The position numbers and the translations under genes were made by a program. DNA of 64,000 bases, taken from assembly GCA_963514095.1 (NCBI GenBank), contig OY741271.1:1705520-1769519 (forward strand), read 5' to 3'. The stretch is from Eutrigla gurnardus. Its lineage: Eukaryota > Chordata > Actinopteri > Perciformes > Triglidae. Of this stretch, positions 10,861 to 20,965 are shown one piece after another; the first letter of the stretch is position 1, and each line of letters begins with the position of its first letter. Below the pieces are notes generated by a model that was given only the letters and a program-made list of their open reading frames with translations, had not been told where the DNA came from and made no database searches.

Positions 10861-13800
10861 CACACACCTGGTATCTGGAGATATACACCAGTGCCCAGGC
10901 CCGACCAGAATCCTCAACAAAGACGGGATAAGCAAAGTCCCTGTCTCTCAGGTAGGTGATTATCACAGTGAAAGCACGGTGATTGAACTCACACACCAAC
11001 CTAATCTACTGCCCCATGTCTGTTGTCCGGGGACCGAGGACGGGTTCGAGGAGGTGCGCCGGCCGGGAGGCGGATCTGTTGGAGCGGGGGAGCGGAGGCC
11101 TGGGGCGCTCGGGGCTATTGGCGTGGGCGACGGAGGTGTTGGAGCCAGGGATCGACTATCTGTGGGCGCACAAGGCGAAGGGGAAGCCGCGGTAGCAATG
11201 GGAAAAGTGTTTGCATTTCCGCAACACGGAAACCCGAGTGACTCCCTCTGTCCAGCAGACCTGCAGGTCGGGCGTTGCGTTCAAAGTCACCGCGTCAGTA
11301 GGAAAAACCACGCGCACAAAAACAGTATTAACCCTGTTTTAAAAAAACACCGCAAACTAAACTTCTTCAAAACTGTTAATCAGTCTTTGGTGATCTGGGA
11401 TCAGCAACATAAACCCAAAGGTGTTTTTGGAGGACATATTAACATTCGTAGCCTCACCCCTAAAGCTGATCAAGTCCTCCATCTTCTTGAAAACTCTAAT
11501 TTAGATTTCTTATGCCTGTCAGAGACATGGTTACACAGCAATTCTCCATCAGCTGCATTGCATGTGCCAGGCTATAAAATCTTTAGACAAGATCGATCTA
11601 ATGGCAGAGGGGGTGGAGTCATGATTTATATCAGAGATCATTTTAAATGTCAACAAATATGCTGGCCTTTTAATCATGACTTAGAATGTCTAGGACTGAA
11701 TGTAATGCTCTCTCCTGAAATGTCTTTCATGCTTATTGTCATATATCGTCCACCTTCTTCTAATAATGATTTTTATACCACATTTAAAAAACTGCTTCAA
11801 GCATGTGATTTTAAAAAAGAAGTAATACTACTTGGGGATCTGAACTGTAACTGGCTTGACAAGACAAATAGAAAAGCCCTTAAACAGATAATGGATGGTT
11901 TAGATTTTATGCAAATCTTAGAAGGACCAACAAGAATAACTACGTCTTCCCAGACACAGATAGACTTAATATTCAGCAACAAGCCCGAGAGAGTTGTCAA
12001 AACACTTAATTTCATCACTGGTCTATCTGATCATAATTTAATATTAATGTCCAGAAAACTTACAAAGAAGCGTTTCCATCATTCTTACAAACCTATGGAA
12101 CAACTTAGAATCCCAAAGAGAGAATTTGTAAATTTTGAAAGAGCAGTGCAACAGACCAATTGGGTAGACATACTAAACAGGAACAATGTGGAAGCAGACT
12201 GCAGATTGTTTGCAACCAAGTTAGACAATTTAATCAAGGAGTTCACTCGAAAAGTCAAAAACAGGGGGGAAAATAAGAACAATACACTTCCCTGGCTCAA
12301 TTATGATGTATTTAATTTGATGAAAGAAAGAGACCTGTCGCTGAAAAGAGCTCTGAAAACGAAATTAATCATTGATAGGCACAGGTTCACTTCGTTACGC
12401 AACAAAGTTACGAAAGCCATTAGAAATGCCAAAGCCAACTTTTTTATAACAATTATTAATGAGGCAAAAGGTAACACTAAACTGATTTGGGAACAAATTA
12501 AGAATTTAATGGGAATTAACCACAGGCCTAAGAAACAGGTAGAGCTGAAAATAAATGACAAGCTAATACAAGATCCAGCAAAAATTGCCTCAGCTTTTAA
12601 TAAATATTTTATTGACTCTGTGACTGAGATTGCACAAACATTTCCTTTAGTAACAGAAACCATCATTAAAATTGATAATAGTAAATCCTCTTTTTTTATT
12701 CAACCTATTTCTGAACTAAAAACTAAGGCAATAATTAATTCTTTTAAAACTTCAATGGCCAAGGATATATATAGGATGGATTCAGCAATGCTCAAATCTT
12801 TAAAAGACCATCTAGCCTGTCCTATCTCACAAATCATAAATCTATCAATATTGCAGGGAGCATTTCCAAGTGCATGGAAGACTGCAATTGTATCTCCTAT
12901 TTTTAAATCAGATGACCCCCAGAACATCAGTAACTATCGCCCAATTAGCATTTTACCTGTAGTATCCAAGGTTGCTGAAAAGTGGGTATCAGAGCAGCTT
13001 GTCTCCTTCTTGAACACCAGTCAATTTAATCTTAATCCTATGCAGTTTAGCTTTAGGGCCAACTACTCCACTGAAACAGCCAACTGCCTTTTCTTAGAAA
13101 AGGTCAGAGCTATGGTTGACAAAGGAGGTGTTGTTGGTGCAGTGTTCTTAGACCTGCGCAAAGCCTTCGACACAGTCAACCATAAGGTCCTCCTGGCCAA
13201 ACTATCCTCTTTCAACTTTTCTCCATTAGCACTTAGCTGGTTTGAATCTTACCTGACTGGTAGATGTCAACATGTCGCTGTTAACAACCAACTTTCTCCA
13301 GCTCTTGAGTTGTATACTGGAGTACCACAAGGGTCAATCCTTGGTCCACTACTGTTTTCTTTATATATTAATGACCTGCCATCAGTCTGTCCTGATGTGG
13401 AAACCCAGTTATATGCAGATGACACTGTAATGTATGTGCATGCCAGGACAAAGCAGTTGGCAGCTGCTAAACTCACTTCAGCGCTAGAGCAGATCTCTAA
13501 ATGGCTAAACTGCTCCTGCCTCCAACTTAATCTAAAAAAAACTGTAGGAATGTTTTTTACTAAAAGGCAATGTAACATTCTGCCAAATATAACAATCTCA
13601 AGTCATAATATTGATATTGTGTCAGAGGTCAAATATTTGGGAATTGTTATTGACTCCAATCTAACGTTCAAAAAGCACATAAAAAAAGTAAGTCAAAGAG
13701 TTAGGTTCAGTTTAGCAAACTTTAAATATATAAGAAACACAATGACTTTTAATGCTGCCAAATTATATGTGAATGCCATGGTCATGTCGCATCTAACATA

Positions 13801-14245
13801 CTGCCTCACAAGCTGGGGACAAACCAATGGCTCAGCATTGAAGCCATTGGAAATCTTGTATAAGCAGACCCTTAAAGTCTTGGACCAGAAACCGAACAGC
13901 TCACATCACTGTACCATCCTACACAAATACAAGCTTCTGAGTTGGGAAGATGTCATAAAATACAGGAACATCTGTCTGGTCTTTAAAATCCTGCATGGTT
14001 TAGCTCCCCCTCCACTGAACTCACTCATAAACCAACGCAGCACTGTTCAGATCACTAGAAGCACCACACGTGGTGACTTATCAGTCCCACTCAAGAAAAG
14101 TACATTTGGTCAGTTATCATTCTCTGTTAAAGCAATACATAATTGGAACTCACTTCCCACCCATATCAAAGATACACATACATACTCCACTTTTACAGCC
14201 AAGTTAAAAACATGGCTTGCCGACAATTACACCTGCACACACTAA
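10823..14245 (+). CDS. LINE ORF2: endonuclease-reverse transcriptase, uninterrupted
   Basis: The 1140-codon frame ends in TAA at 14243-14245. Near the N-terminus is SGDIHQCPGP, like the SGDIHPNPGP start of CR1-group ORF2 proteins. The AP endonuclease spans roughly residues 205-420 with SETWL, GDLN and S402-D403-H404. The reverse transcriptase spans roughly 690-950 with VFLDLRKAFDTVNH, GVPQGSILGPLLF and catalytic Y864-A865-D866-D867. A C-terminal conserved region follows (LSWEDVIKYRN, FKILHGLAPP). No stop or frameshift is seen. The first Met (10823) lies in flanking DNA before the LINE, so the real start is probably downstream. Both catalytic cores look intact, so it could be a recent copy. 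No separate ORF1 is seen beside it. Confidence 0.85.
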   Translation: MIIQIYWGKKKKNTHLVSGDIHQCPGPTRILNKDGISKVPVSQVGDYHSESTVIELTHQPNLLPHVCCPGTEDGFEEVRRPGGGSVGAGERRPGALGAIGVGDGGVGARDRLSVGAQGEGEAAVAMGKVFAFPQHGNPSDSLCPADLQVGRCVQSHRVSRKNHAHKNSINPVLKKHRKLNFFKTVNQSLVIWDQQHKPKGVFGGHINIRSLTPKADQVLHLLENSNLDFLCLSETWLHSNSPSAALHVPGYKIFRQDRSNGRGGGVMIYIRDHFKCQQICWPFNHDLECLGLNVMLSPEMSFMLIVIYRPPSSNNDFYTTFKKLLQACDFKKEVILLGDLNCNWLDKTNRKALKQIMDGLDFMQILEGPTRITTSSQTQIDLIFSNKPERVVKTLNFITGLSDHNLILMSRKLTKKRFHHSYKPMEQLRIPKREFVNFERAVQQTNWVDILNRNNVEADCRLFATKLDNLIKEFTRKVKNRGENKNNTLPWLNYDVFNLMKERDLSLKRALKTKLIIDRHRFTSLRNKVTKAIRNAKANFFITIINEAKGNTKLIWEQIKNLMGINHRPKKQVELKINDKLIQDPAKIASAFNKYFIDSVTEIAQTFPLVTETIIKIDNSKSSFFIQPISELKTKAIINSFKTSMAKDIYRMDSAMLKSLKDHLACPISQIINLSILQGAFPSAWKTAIVSPIFKSDDPQNISNYRPISILPVVSKVAEKWVSEQLVSFLNTSQFNLNPMQFSFRANYSTETANCLFLEKVRAMVDKGGVVGAVFLDLRKAFDTVNHKVLLAKLSSFNFSPLALSWFESYLTGRCQHVAVNNQLSPALELYTGVPQGSILGPLLFSLYINDLPSVCPDVETQLYADDTVMYVHARTKQLAAAKLTSALEQISKWLNCSCLQLNLKKTVGMFFTKRQCNILPNITISSHNIDIVSEVKYLGIVIDSNLTFKKHIKKVSQRVRFSLANFKYIRNTMTFNAAKLYVNAMVMSHLTYCLTSWGQTNGSALKPLEILYKQTLKVLDQKPNSSHHCTILHKYKLLSWEDVIKYRNICLVFKILHGLAPPPLNSLINQRSTVQITRSTTRGDLSVPLKKSTFGQLSFSVKAIHNWNSLPTHIKDTHTYSTFTAKLKTWLADNYTCTH

Positions 14246-14385
14246 CATATGGCTGTGTTATTTTGCGTCATGATCATGGATGCCGCCTGTCTATACAGTA
14301 CGTGATGTCTGTCCGCACTCCTGAATGTGATTGTATGTGCTGATGTGTGATTATGCTTTATGTGCTGATGTGTGATTATATCGCT
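10861..14385 (+). mobile_element. CR1-like LINE inserted in the Ngaro-type element
   Basis: The insertion starts after a poly-A run (10846-10860) that is shared with copy 2 of the host element, and ends just before the shared TTGAGTCACG at 14385. The 3' end shows two copies of GTGCTGATGTGTGATTAT (14337-14354 and 14361-14378). Short 3' tail repeats like these, instead of poly-A, are typical of CR1/L2-type LINEs. One long intact frame fills most of it. A clear target duplication was not found. Confidence 0.75.
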
Positions 14386-15535
14386 TGAGTCACGTTGACT
14401 CTGCTGTCAGACTCGACGGCGTTCGGCTACAGTCTCTAGAGCCCGCCCCCTCAGACACCTGCAGCTCTAGTCGGCGTGATAAGTCAAGTCAAGCCAAGAC
14501 CATCCTGAACAAGCCTAATGATAAGTGTGTGGTAGATTGTGGTGATGTGTCCGTGATGTTAAAAGGTAGCCTAATGATCCTAGACCTGGAAAGACTCTGA
14601 CACTAGCAGGATTCTCCATTGTTATGGCGTATACAGAGATGTAATCTGCGAAGTCTATCCATCCCGTCCAGCCGAACTGGATCTTTCCATCATTGCCGAT
14701 CTTGCCATGTCATACGGGGGAACTCTGTTCTATGAATACCACAAATCATTCTCTGCCAGGGCTGCCATGTTCATTCAGAGGTTAACCAAAGACTGGACTG
14801 GTCTGTGGTCGACCTGGCTCTAATCAGCAGGCACTGCACTGGCCGCTAAGCTCTTTCCTTGCACCATTCGCAGTTCTTTCTCACACCATGCAAGCTGTGT
14901 CCCAAACCCGTGGCTATAGCCTAGTCCATCCGCCGGCAGGCCCAAAAGCCGATGAGGATAAGGTGACATCTTTTTGGACTCCAATGTTCCACAAATCCAT
15001 AAAAACGTATGCAATTTGTCAACTGTAACTATATTCATGCTTGCAGCTATTGCGGGGACGGGCATCCAAAATCAGTGAGTCCCAGACGCGGGTTCGTCGA
15101 AAAGAGATAATAAAACATCCGTTAAATAATTGTAAGCTGCAAAAAAAAAAAATGAAGCAGCTGTTACTTTATCAACAAAGGGTGCTCCCCATACCATTAA
15201 CAGATTTACAAGACGCCTTACTTGGGCATCCTTGCTGGGGATCTTCATCATCTAGCAGCTCACATTCCAGGCCGCATATGCTTTTTGGTTCACTGTTTTG
15301 AGTCCCGCAAATGCAGCCGTCCTCCATCAAAGGCCTCCTCGCAGGTGTCCAGTTCCACCTGCGCTGCTCGGATCCATCCGCCAACAGCTTGCTAGAGAAT
15401 CCATCCATTAAGCTCCTGCTAAACGGCTTCAAGAGAGGAACCCAAGGCAAGAAATTCGTCTCCCTTTCACCCCACTCCACCTTTTCACAAATTAATCACC
15501 CACCATGGAACGGGTGCTTTGGTTCATAGGCTCAC
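14386..15535 (+). pseudogene. Ngaro-type retroelement, copy 1: gag remainder, decayed
   Basis: It matches 26293-27480 closely. Short frames carry VVDCGDVSVMLK, then (other frame) AMSYGGTLFYEYHKSFSA, SHTMQAVSQTRGYS and CSYCGDGHPKSV, a zinc-knuckle-like block whose final Cys reads Ser. Multiple frame changes and stops separate them. Further on, LLLNGFKRGTQ near 15415-15450 resembles the region just upstream of the reverse transcriptase. The reverse transcriptase itself is not found here. Family assignment rests on the order of these blocks and on the recombinase remnant following copy 2. Confidence 0.6.
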
Positions 15536-15562
15536 TGTTAGGAACAGCCTTATGGGTTTTAA

Positions 15563-16018
15563 TAGAGATACTCAGATCAGATATCAGATCAGATATCAGC
15601 TCCGATATCGACTAATTAGCTGGATATCGGATGAATGAGGCCGATCCAGCATTCCGATCCAGCCATTTCATTTTTATTAACATCCTACACAGCTATACAG
15701 TGACAGCGATCTAGTTGCTTCAATTCTGTTTGCTATGCTGGTTACGTCATCACGCAGAGCACGCTGGCAGCCAGTGATGAGTACACAGAGCAACACGGAG
15801 CAAGCGCAGGTTCATTAAGCCTTTGTCCGTCGGGTTCAGGCAGCTACTACATTTCATATTACATTTTAAAATATCTGTTTACAGTGCACTTTACATGGTA
15901 CAAGTGTTATTCATTTCTTTTTGCTGCTAATGTTCACTTTATTCGTTAATAAATATTTTTAAGTACATTTATATCTGTGGCAATGCCACATGATCGAAAC
16001 TGGATTGGTGCATCTCTA
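15563..16018. mobile_element. hAT-like MITE (copy 1)
   Basis: The left end starts TAGAGATACTC and the right end finishes GTGCATCTCTA. Flanking octamers GGTTTTAA and GCCTCTAA agree at five of eight positions, fitting a decayed 8-bp duplication. The same MITE lies at the equivalent site in copy 2 (27484-27891), so it inserted before the two copies separated. It has no transposase frame. Confidence 0.65.
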
Positions 16019-16026
16019 GCCTCTAA

Positions 16027-18077
16027 TTCCTGCAGACTTTGTTGGCTACGATGAAATAAGAGGTCCGGGCGGACTTTCTTTTCGTCTGCGGCTTTTTGGT
16101 GGATGCAGTCATCTCCGATGTAACTACTGTATATATGTTTGCTCTCTTTCGGCAGCTAAAGAATCCATCCGTAAGCTGTACATAAGCTCTTGAGAAAGTT
16201 TGTCGCTACATGAATGTTTTCCAAGGAGAGAGTTCTCCTTTCTTCTTCCGTAGCATTTGCAGTCAAAGTTACGGATTTCCTCCATTTCGCTGTCTTTATC
16301 CCGTCAAAATGTAACCGTAGATATAGCGTCAGATATTTTCTGCTCCAACTCCTCCACTGCGAGGGACACGGGCGATGAATAAGTAGCCATGTGTTTCGCT
16401 TCGGATGTGCAGCTGATTTGCCGAAAAAATAACAACAGCGCGTGAATGGCCAACGGTGATCAGTATGGAAATTAACTGCATCGCCACACGGCCCTGCAGA
16501 GACACAGACAACGCAGATTTTTTCCGAAATTACAAATACAAAATGTATACTTTTAAGGCAACCAATACTGTTATCTGAAACATGGAGTGGCTTCTTCATG
16601 ATCTCAACTTGCATATTCTGCAAAAAAACGAAAATCACTATGTGAGAGACTGAATATCCGCCTCTCACTTATATGAACTTGATACGTACTGTTGTGCGGG
16701 AGAGAGAGAGTTAATATATGCACGCACACACACACGCACACACACACACATACAGCTCTGCAGCATCTCTCCTCCTGGTTCGCGTTTACATGAACACTTG
16801 GGATTTCATTGACTAGTCGTGTTGTATAAATATCGTGCTTGTGTGGGATACGGGGAAATGTTTGATGTGGGGAGTTTACCGTTTGTTTAGCGCGTAAGCG
16901 CGCAACCGGCTCTTTGTTTGGTACGCCGCGATCGCGAGTTTAGTGTGTGTATAAAATATGACTGTCCTAAAACTTTGTATAACTCCGATTTGGCCAAATA
17001 TAATTGTCTACAGTGTGGTACCCACTGTTTCAACTTCCAGTAATCATTTACATGTCTATATTGTCCATAAACCGGTTAACCTTCACTCACGCTTACTTCC
17101 TGATGTTCTGGCTTCCTTGCAGCCATCCCGTTGCGGAAGCGCGCGCCGCATAGGGGTGGGTCTTTTACCAGGTCCAACAAGGGGAGGAAGCGGGGCATTA
17201 TGTTGTAGGAGTGTTTGGTCTCATAATCCGTATGTTTAATGATTGTCATGTATATGAGTATTGTACAAATTGTGTGTAATGAGTAATTGGATTGTTTTTA
17301 TTTAAAAGGGTTATGGTAATATATATATATATATGTTCACTAAATGTAACCATGCGAATATGGAGCAATATGTTTAGTGCTTCCCCTACATGGTGGTTTA
17401 GCCCTATTAGGCCAATTTGGGCCAATTTGTCTTCATGGGGAGGCCTACTTAAGGAGGGTAGGTCAGTCGCCCGGAAAGGAGGGCTAGGGGAGAGAAGGTC
17501 AGCTCTCCTGCTGTGAGATAGAGTGCTTTACCAAAAATGTCTAGAACGCTATGCTCCCTTTGAAAGCTGAATTTATTTTTGTTTGAAAAGTGGTTTGTTT
17601 CTTTATTATTACTGAAAATGCAAATGACGATCTGACTGGGAAAATAAAATCTCATCATTTTTGAAACGTCAAATTCCTCTCCTTCATATCCTTTCCACCT
17701 CCAACACCTCGCCCACATCCGGTATTGTGGGCTGGCTGCACTGGCCGTTCACACACTAATTTTGAAAAAAAAGAAGCTTATTTCGTCTTTTACGCGAATT
17801 CATCCCACCCGACTTGTTGCTGGTTTTGCCGTGGCGGGTCAAATATTTGTCAGAAAGTTGATGAGAATGACCACGTTGTGTCCTGCACTTAAACAGAGCA
17901 TTTATCTTTTGTAAATACAAAGCAGGAAAGGAACTTTTGAATGCACTTGTCTGTCGCTCTCCATTGACTTCCTGCATGTGAGCTGCCTTGTTGTTTTTTC
18001 TCTTCCTGCCTGGTGGATATGCTAATACTCCCTCTCTCTTCTGTGAGTCGTCATCTCCTCTCTTTCTTTCGGTTTCC
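16027..18077. other. No gene supported; one unrecognised frame and microsatellites
   Basis: A minus-strand frame of 170 codons (16668-16156) has no recognisable motif and is probably chance. A (CA)n tract lies at about 16721-16751 and a short (TA)n at 17320-17333. A CpG-rich patch lies at 16880-16940. Nothing else is identified. Confidence 0.4.
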
Positions 18078-18090
18078 CCTACTAAAAAAA

Positions 18091-18500
18091 ACAGCTTAGA
18101 CCAGCTTAGGCTGGTTAAGATGGTTTTAGCTAGGTTTTGGTCAGCTGGTCTTAGCTGGTCAGCTGGTCTTAGCTGGTTTTAGCTAGGTTTTCGTCAGCTG
18201 GTCAGCTGGTCTTAGCTGGCCAAGCTGGTTTCAGCTAGGTTTTGGTCAGCTGGTTTTAGCTGGTTTGATGGTTTTAGCTAGGTTTTGGTCAGCTGGTCTT
18301 AAGCTGGTCAAGCTGGTTTTAGCTAGGTTTTCGTCAGCTGGTCTTAGCTAGTCAGTTGGTCTTAGCTGGTCAAGCTGGTTTTAGCTAGGTTTTCGTCAGC
18401 TGGTCTTAGTTGGTCAGCTGGTCTTAGCTGGTCGGGCTGGTCAAGCTGGTCTTAGCTGGCCTTGCTTGGTCAGCCTGTCTTGGCTGGTTCAGGTTTTGTA
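18091..18500 (+). repeat. Left tandem array of the 18080-20965 element
   Basis: Units of roughly 20-45 bp combine AGCTGGTCTTAGCTGGTC and GGTTTTAGCTAGGTTTTGGT blocks in irregular order. This is the inverted counterpart of the array at 20470-20945. Open frames across it are only repeat translations. Confidence 0.85.
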
Positions 18501-19408
18501 ATGGTAATGTAGCGCCTTTAGCCTGATCGACAAAAACACACTATGACACCTACAATCTCTCTAGATTCGGAGAGCTGGTAATAGTTATTCAAACACGATA
18601 GCATGAAGTTCACAGTTGACAGTTTATTGCCACAGGTAAGTAATATTTTGCAGTGTATGAAAATAAAAGACCTATCACATCACCTACATATCTTAAACCA
18701 TAGATTATATATATATTTTTAAACTCTTTTAACTATAAATTAACAGTATACAATTATTCTATTTAACAACTTTAATGCAGTAAAAAACATTATGCACATA
18801 ATGCATAATGCTTTAATCAAAAGCACTTTTTCTATCACAACTGACATCAACACAAATATGCATCATATGCCATCTATTTCCCTCTTATATGGTCCAGTAG
18901 TGGCAATTGAGCTTAACCAGCTACACCATTAGCATTTCCATTACAAGTAATACCTGAGTTAGCTTAGCGGCGCTAGCCGCGATTAGTATTAGCTTCGCGC
19001 AAGCTCAGCTAGTGATCTTTTTTCAGTTACTTTTTCAGTTACTTTTCCAGGTTCACAATGATACTGCAGATACCACTGTGGGTTTAAAACACTAGGAAAC
19101 ATATCGGGGACTTCGACTGTCTTTATGAACATACTCCAATGAAAGTAATTTTCTCACATCATGTTAATATCAACAGCTAAGGCCTAGCCCCTTTCGATTT
19201 AGCATGGTTCTTACCGGAGTTTACACAGAGGCTTAACACGGTGAAACTGGCTCCTCTCTCTCTCTCAGGCACACTCACGCGATGTTCCCTTAATAAACAG
19301 AAGATGTATCAAGATACTGCCCGAGTAAAATTACGTGGATTTCATCATGTTACATACCCCGGTTCGTCAGGTCGTTTACGTGCGGCTAGTAGCTCGGCTC
19401 TGAGTTAA

Positions 19409-19960
19409 GCCCTGATTATGCTTCCGCGTAGTGATCACGCAACGGCCACGCAGTTGCTTGGAGACCGTGATGGTTCTGCGTTGGGTTGACGTGTCGAAAT
19501 GCAATTCAATGCAACACCGGTAAAGGGCGCTATGTTTTTTATAAAGAATGACCGACCGACCGAGACTCTTGACATATATCGTCGTTAGCCTCGTTATAGC
19601 CTATTTGTTTACTTTCCGGCTTTAAACATCAAAATTTTTCAGAACTTGGTGTTTTATTTCTTTGTGCAAAAGCGACAAGGTGCAAACAATAGAACGAGGT
19701 GCAAACAATAAAAGTAGCCTTTTAAAAGTTTAAATGGCGGTGTTTATGAGTGGAAACCGGATAGCGGTCTCCAGCGGATGTAGTTAGCGGACCAATCACA
19801 GCCAATGCTGCTGCATTGGTGTTGCATCGCCTCGACGCGCGTCTAGGATTTTTGGGAGGTGCACGTCAGGCCCTTGCGTTGGACGTAAGGGGGGTCCGCA
19901 AGGACGTAAGGGGTCCGCAAGCCCCCTTGCGTTGTGTCGACACGGAAGCATAACTTGGCC
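19409..19960. mobile_element. piggyBac-like MITE nested in the tandem-ended element
   Basis: The left end reads GCCCTGATTATGCTTCCGCG, and the right end inverted reads GGCCAAGTTATGCTTCCGTG. TTAA (19405-19408) flanks the left end and TTTA (19961-19964) the right, consistent with a once-identical TTAA duplication. The interior holds short direct repeats of GGACGTAAGGGGTCCGCAAG near 19885-19920 and no coding frame. Confidence 0.65.
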
Positions 19961-20469
19961 TTTAGATGGCACTCGGCACAGACTGAGATCACGCTCAGCT
20001 CAGAGTGAGGTCACGTTTAGTCATGACACTGCAGTGAACGGGGTCCAGAGAAAAAGCTAAATTAACTACCTTAAACAAGGCTCACCTAAATTGTTTATGT
20101 TAGCCTAAGTTTACGTTGTATAGGTAAAATTCACACCACTTTACATCGCCGTCAGACCAGGCTTTATTTTGGCACTACATTTTCTCAACCGCAGAACCCC
20201 TGTATCCCTACGCATTAGCGTAACTGGGCAACAGCTGATCTGCGAGCGGAGGAACAGCGCGAGGCCCAGTTGCTGGACGAGAGGTTTACTTTCGGTAAAA
20301 ACGAAACTTATCTCCATATCCTAGTGCGAAAATAATTTCACCATGCCCGATCTGACCACTTGCTACAGCAGCAATGTCACATTACATGTTTCAATTTAAA
20401 CACAACACACTAACTGACTCTCATCCCCCACCCCCAACCATGCACACATAATTTATTTCCTGCTTATAC

Positions 20470-20945
20470 ATTGAAAACCATCTAAAACCATCAACCAGCC
20501 TATTCAACCAGCTTCTACACCATCAACCAGCTAAGACCATCTAAAAACATCAATCAGCTTAAACCACTAAGACCAGCTAAAACCACCTACAGGCCTACTG
20601 AACCAGCTAAAACCATCCACCACCCTATTCTACCAGCTAAGACCATCAACCAGCCTATTGAACCAGCTTAAACCATCCACCACCCTATTCGACGAGCTAA
20701 GACCATCAACCAGCTAAAACCACTAAGACCAGCTAAAACCATCAACCAGCGTATTGAACCAGCTAAAGCCATCCACCACCCGCTAAGACCATCTAAAACC
20801 ATCAACCAGCTAAGACCAGCTAAAACCATCAACCAGCCAGTTTTACCAGCTAAAACCATCTAAACCCACCAGCTAAGACCAGCTTAAACCATCAACCAGC
20901 TTCTTAAACCAGCTAAAACCATCAACCAGCCTAAGCTGGTCTAAG
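20470..20945 (-). repeat. Right tandem array of the 18080-20965 element
   Basis: Repeated ACCAGCTAAAACCATCAACC, AGCTAAGACCATC and CAGCCTATTGAACCAGC blocks form an array complementary in sense to the left one at 18091-18500. Unit order is irregular, so the two arrays have evolved separately since they formed. Confidence 0.85.
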
Positions 20946-20965
20946 CTGTTTTTTTTTAGTAGGGA

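Larger units (their letters stand above)
18080..20965. mobile_element. DNA element with long inverted ends made of tandem repeats
   Basis: The outer ends CTAAAAAAAACAGCTTAGAC (from 18082) and its inverse (to 20959) are flanked by TA on each side, within CCCTA...TAGGG. Just inside are large arrays in opposite orientation: AGCTGGTCTTAGCTGGTC-type units at 18091-18500, and ACCAGCTAAAACCATCAACC-type units at 20470-20945. The core (18510-20460) has no transposase frame. The TA flanks suggest a Tc1/mariner-like mobiliser, but this is inference. A separate MITE (19409-19960) is nested inside. Confidence 0.7.

Noticed and set aside
16156..16668. 170-codon minus-strand frame
   Set aside because: No recognisable domain, and the region shows no other coding sign; chance is likely, although not excluded.
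20668..20859. 63-codon minus-strand frame with repeated LSWLMVLA text
   Set aside because: It is a translation of the right tandem array of the 18080-20965 element.
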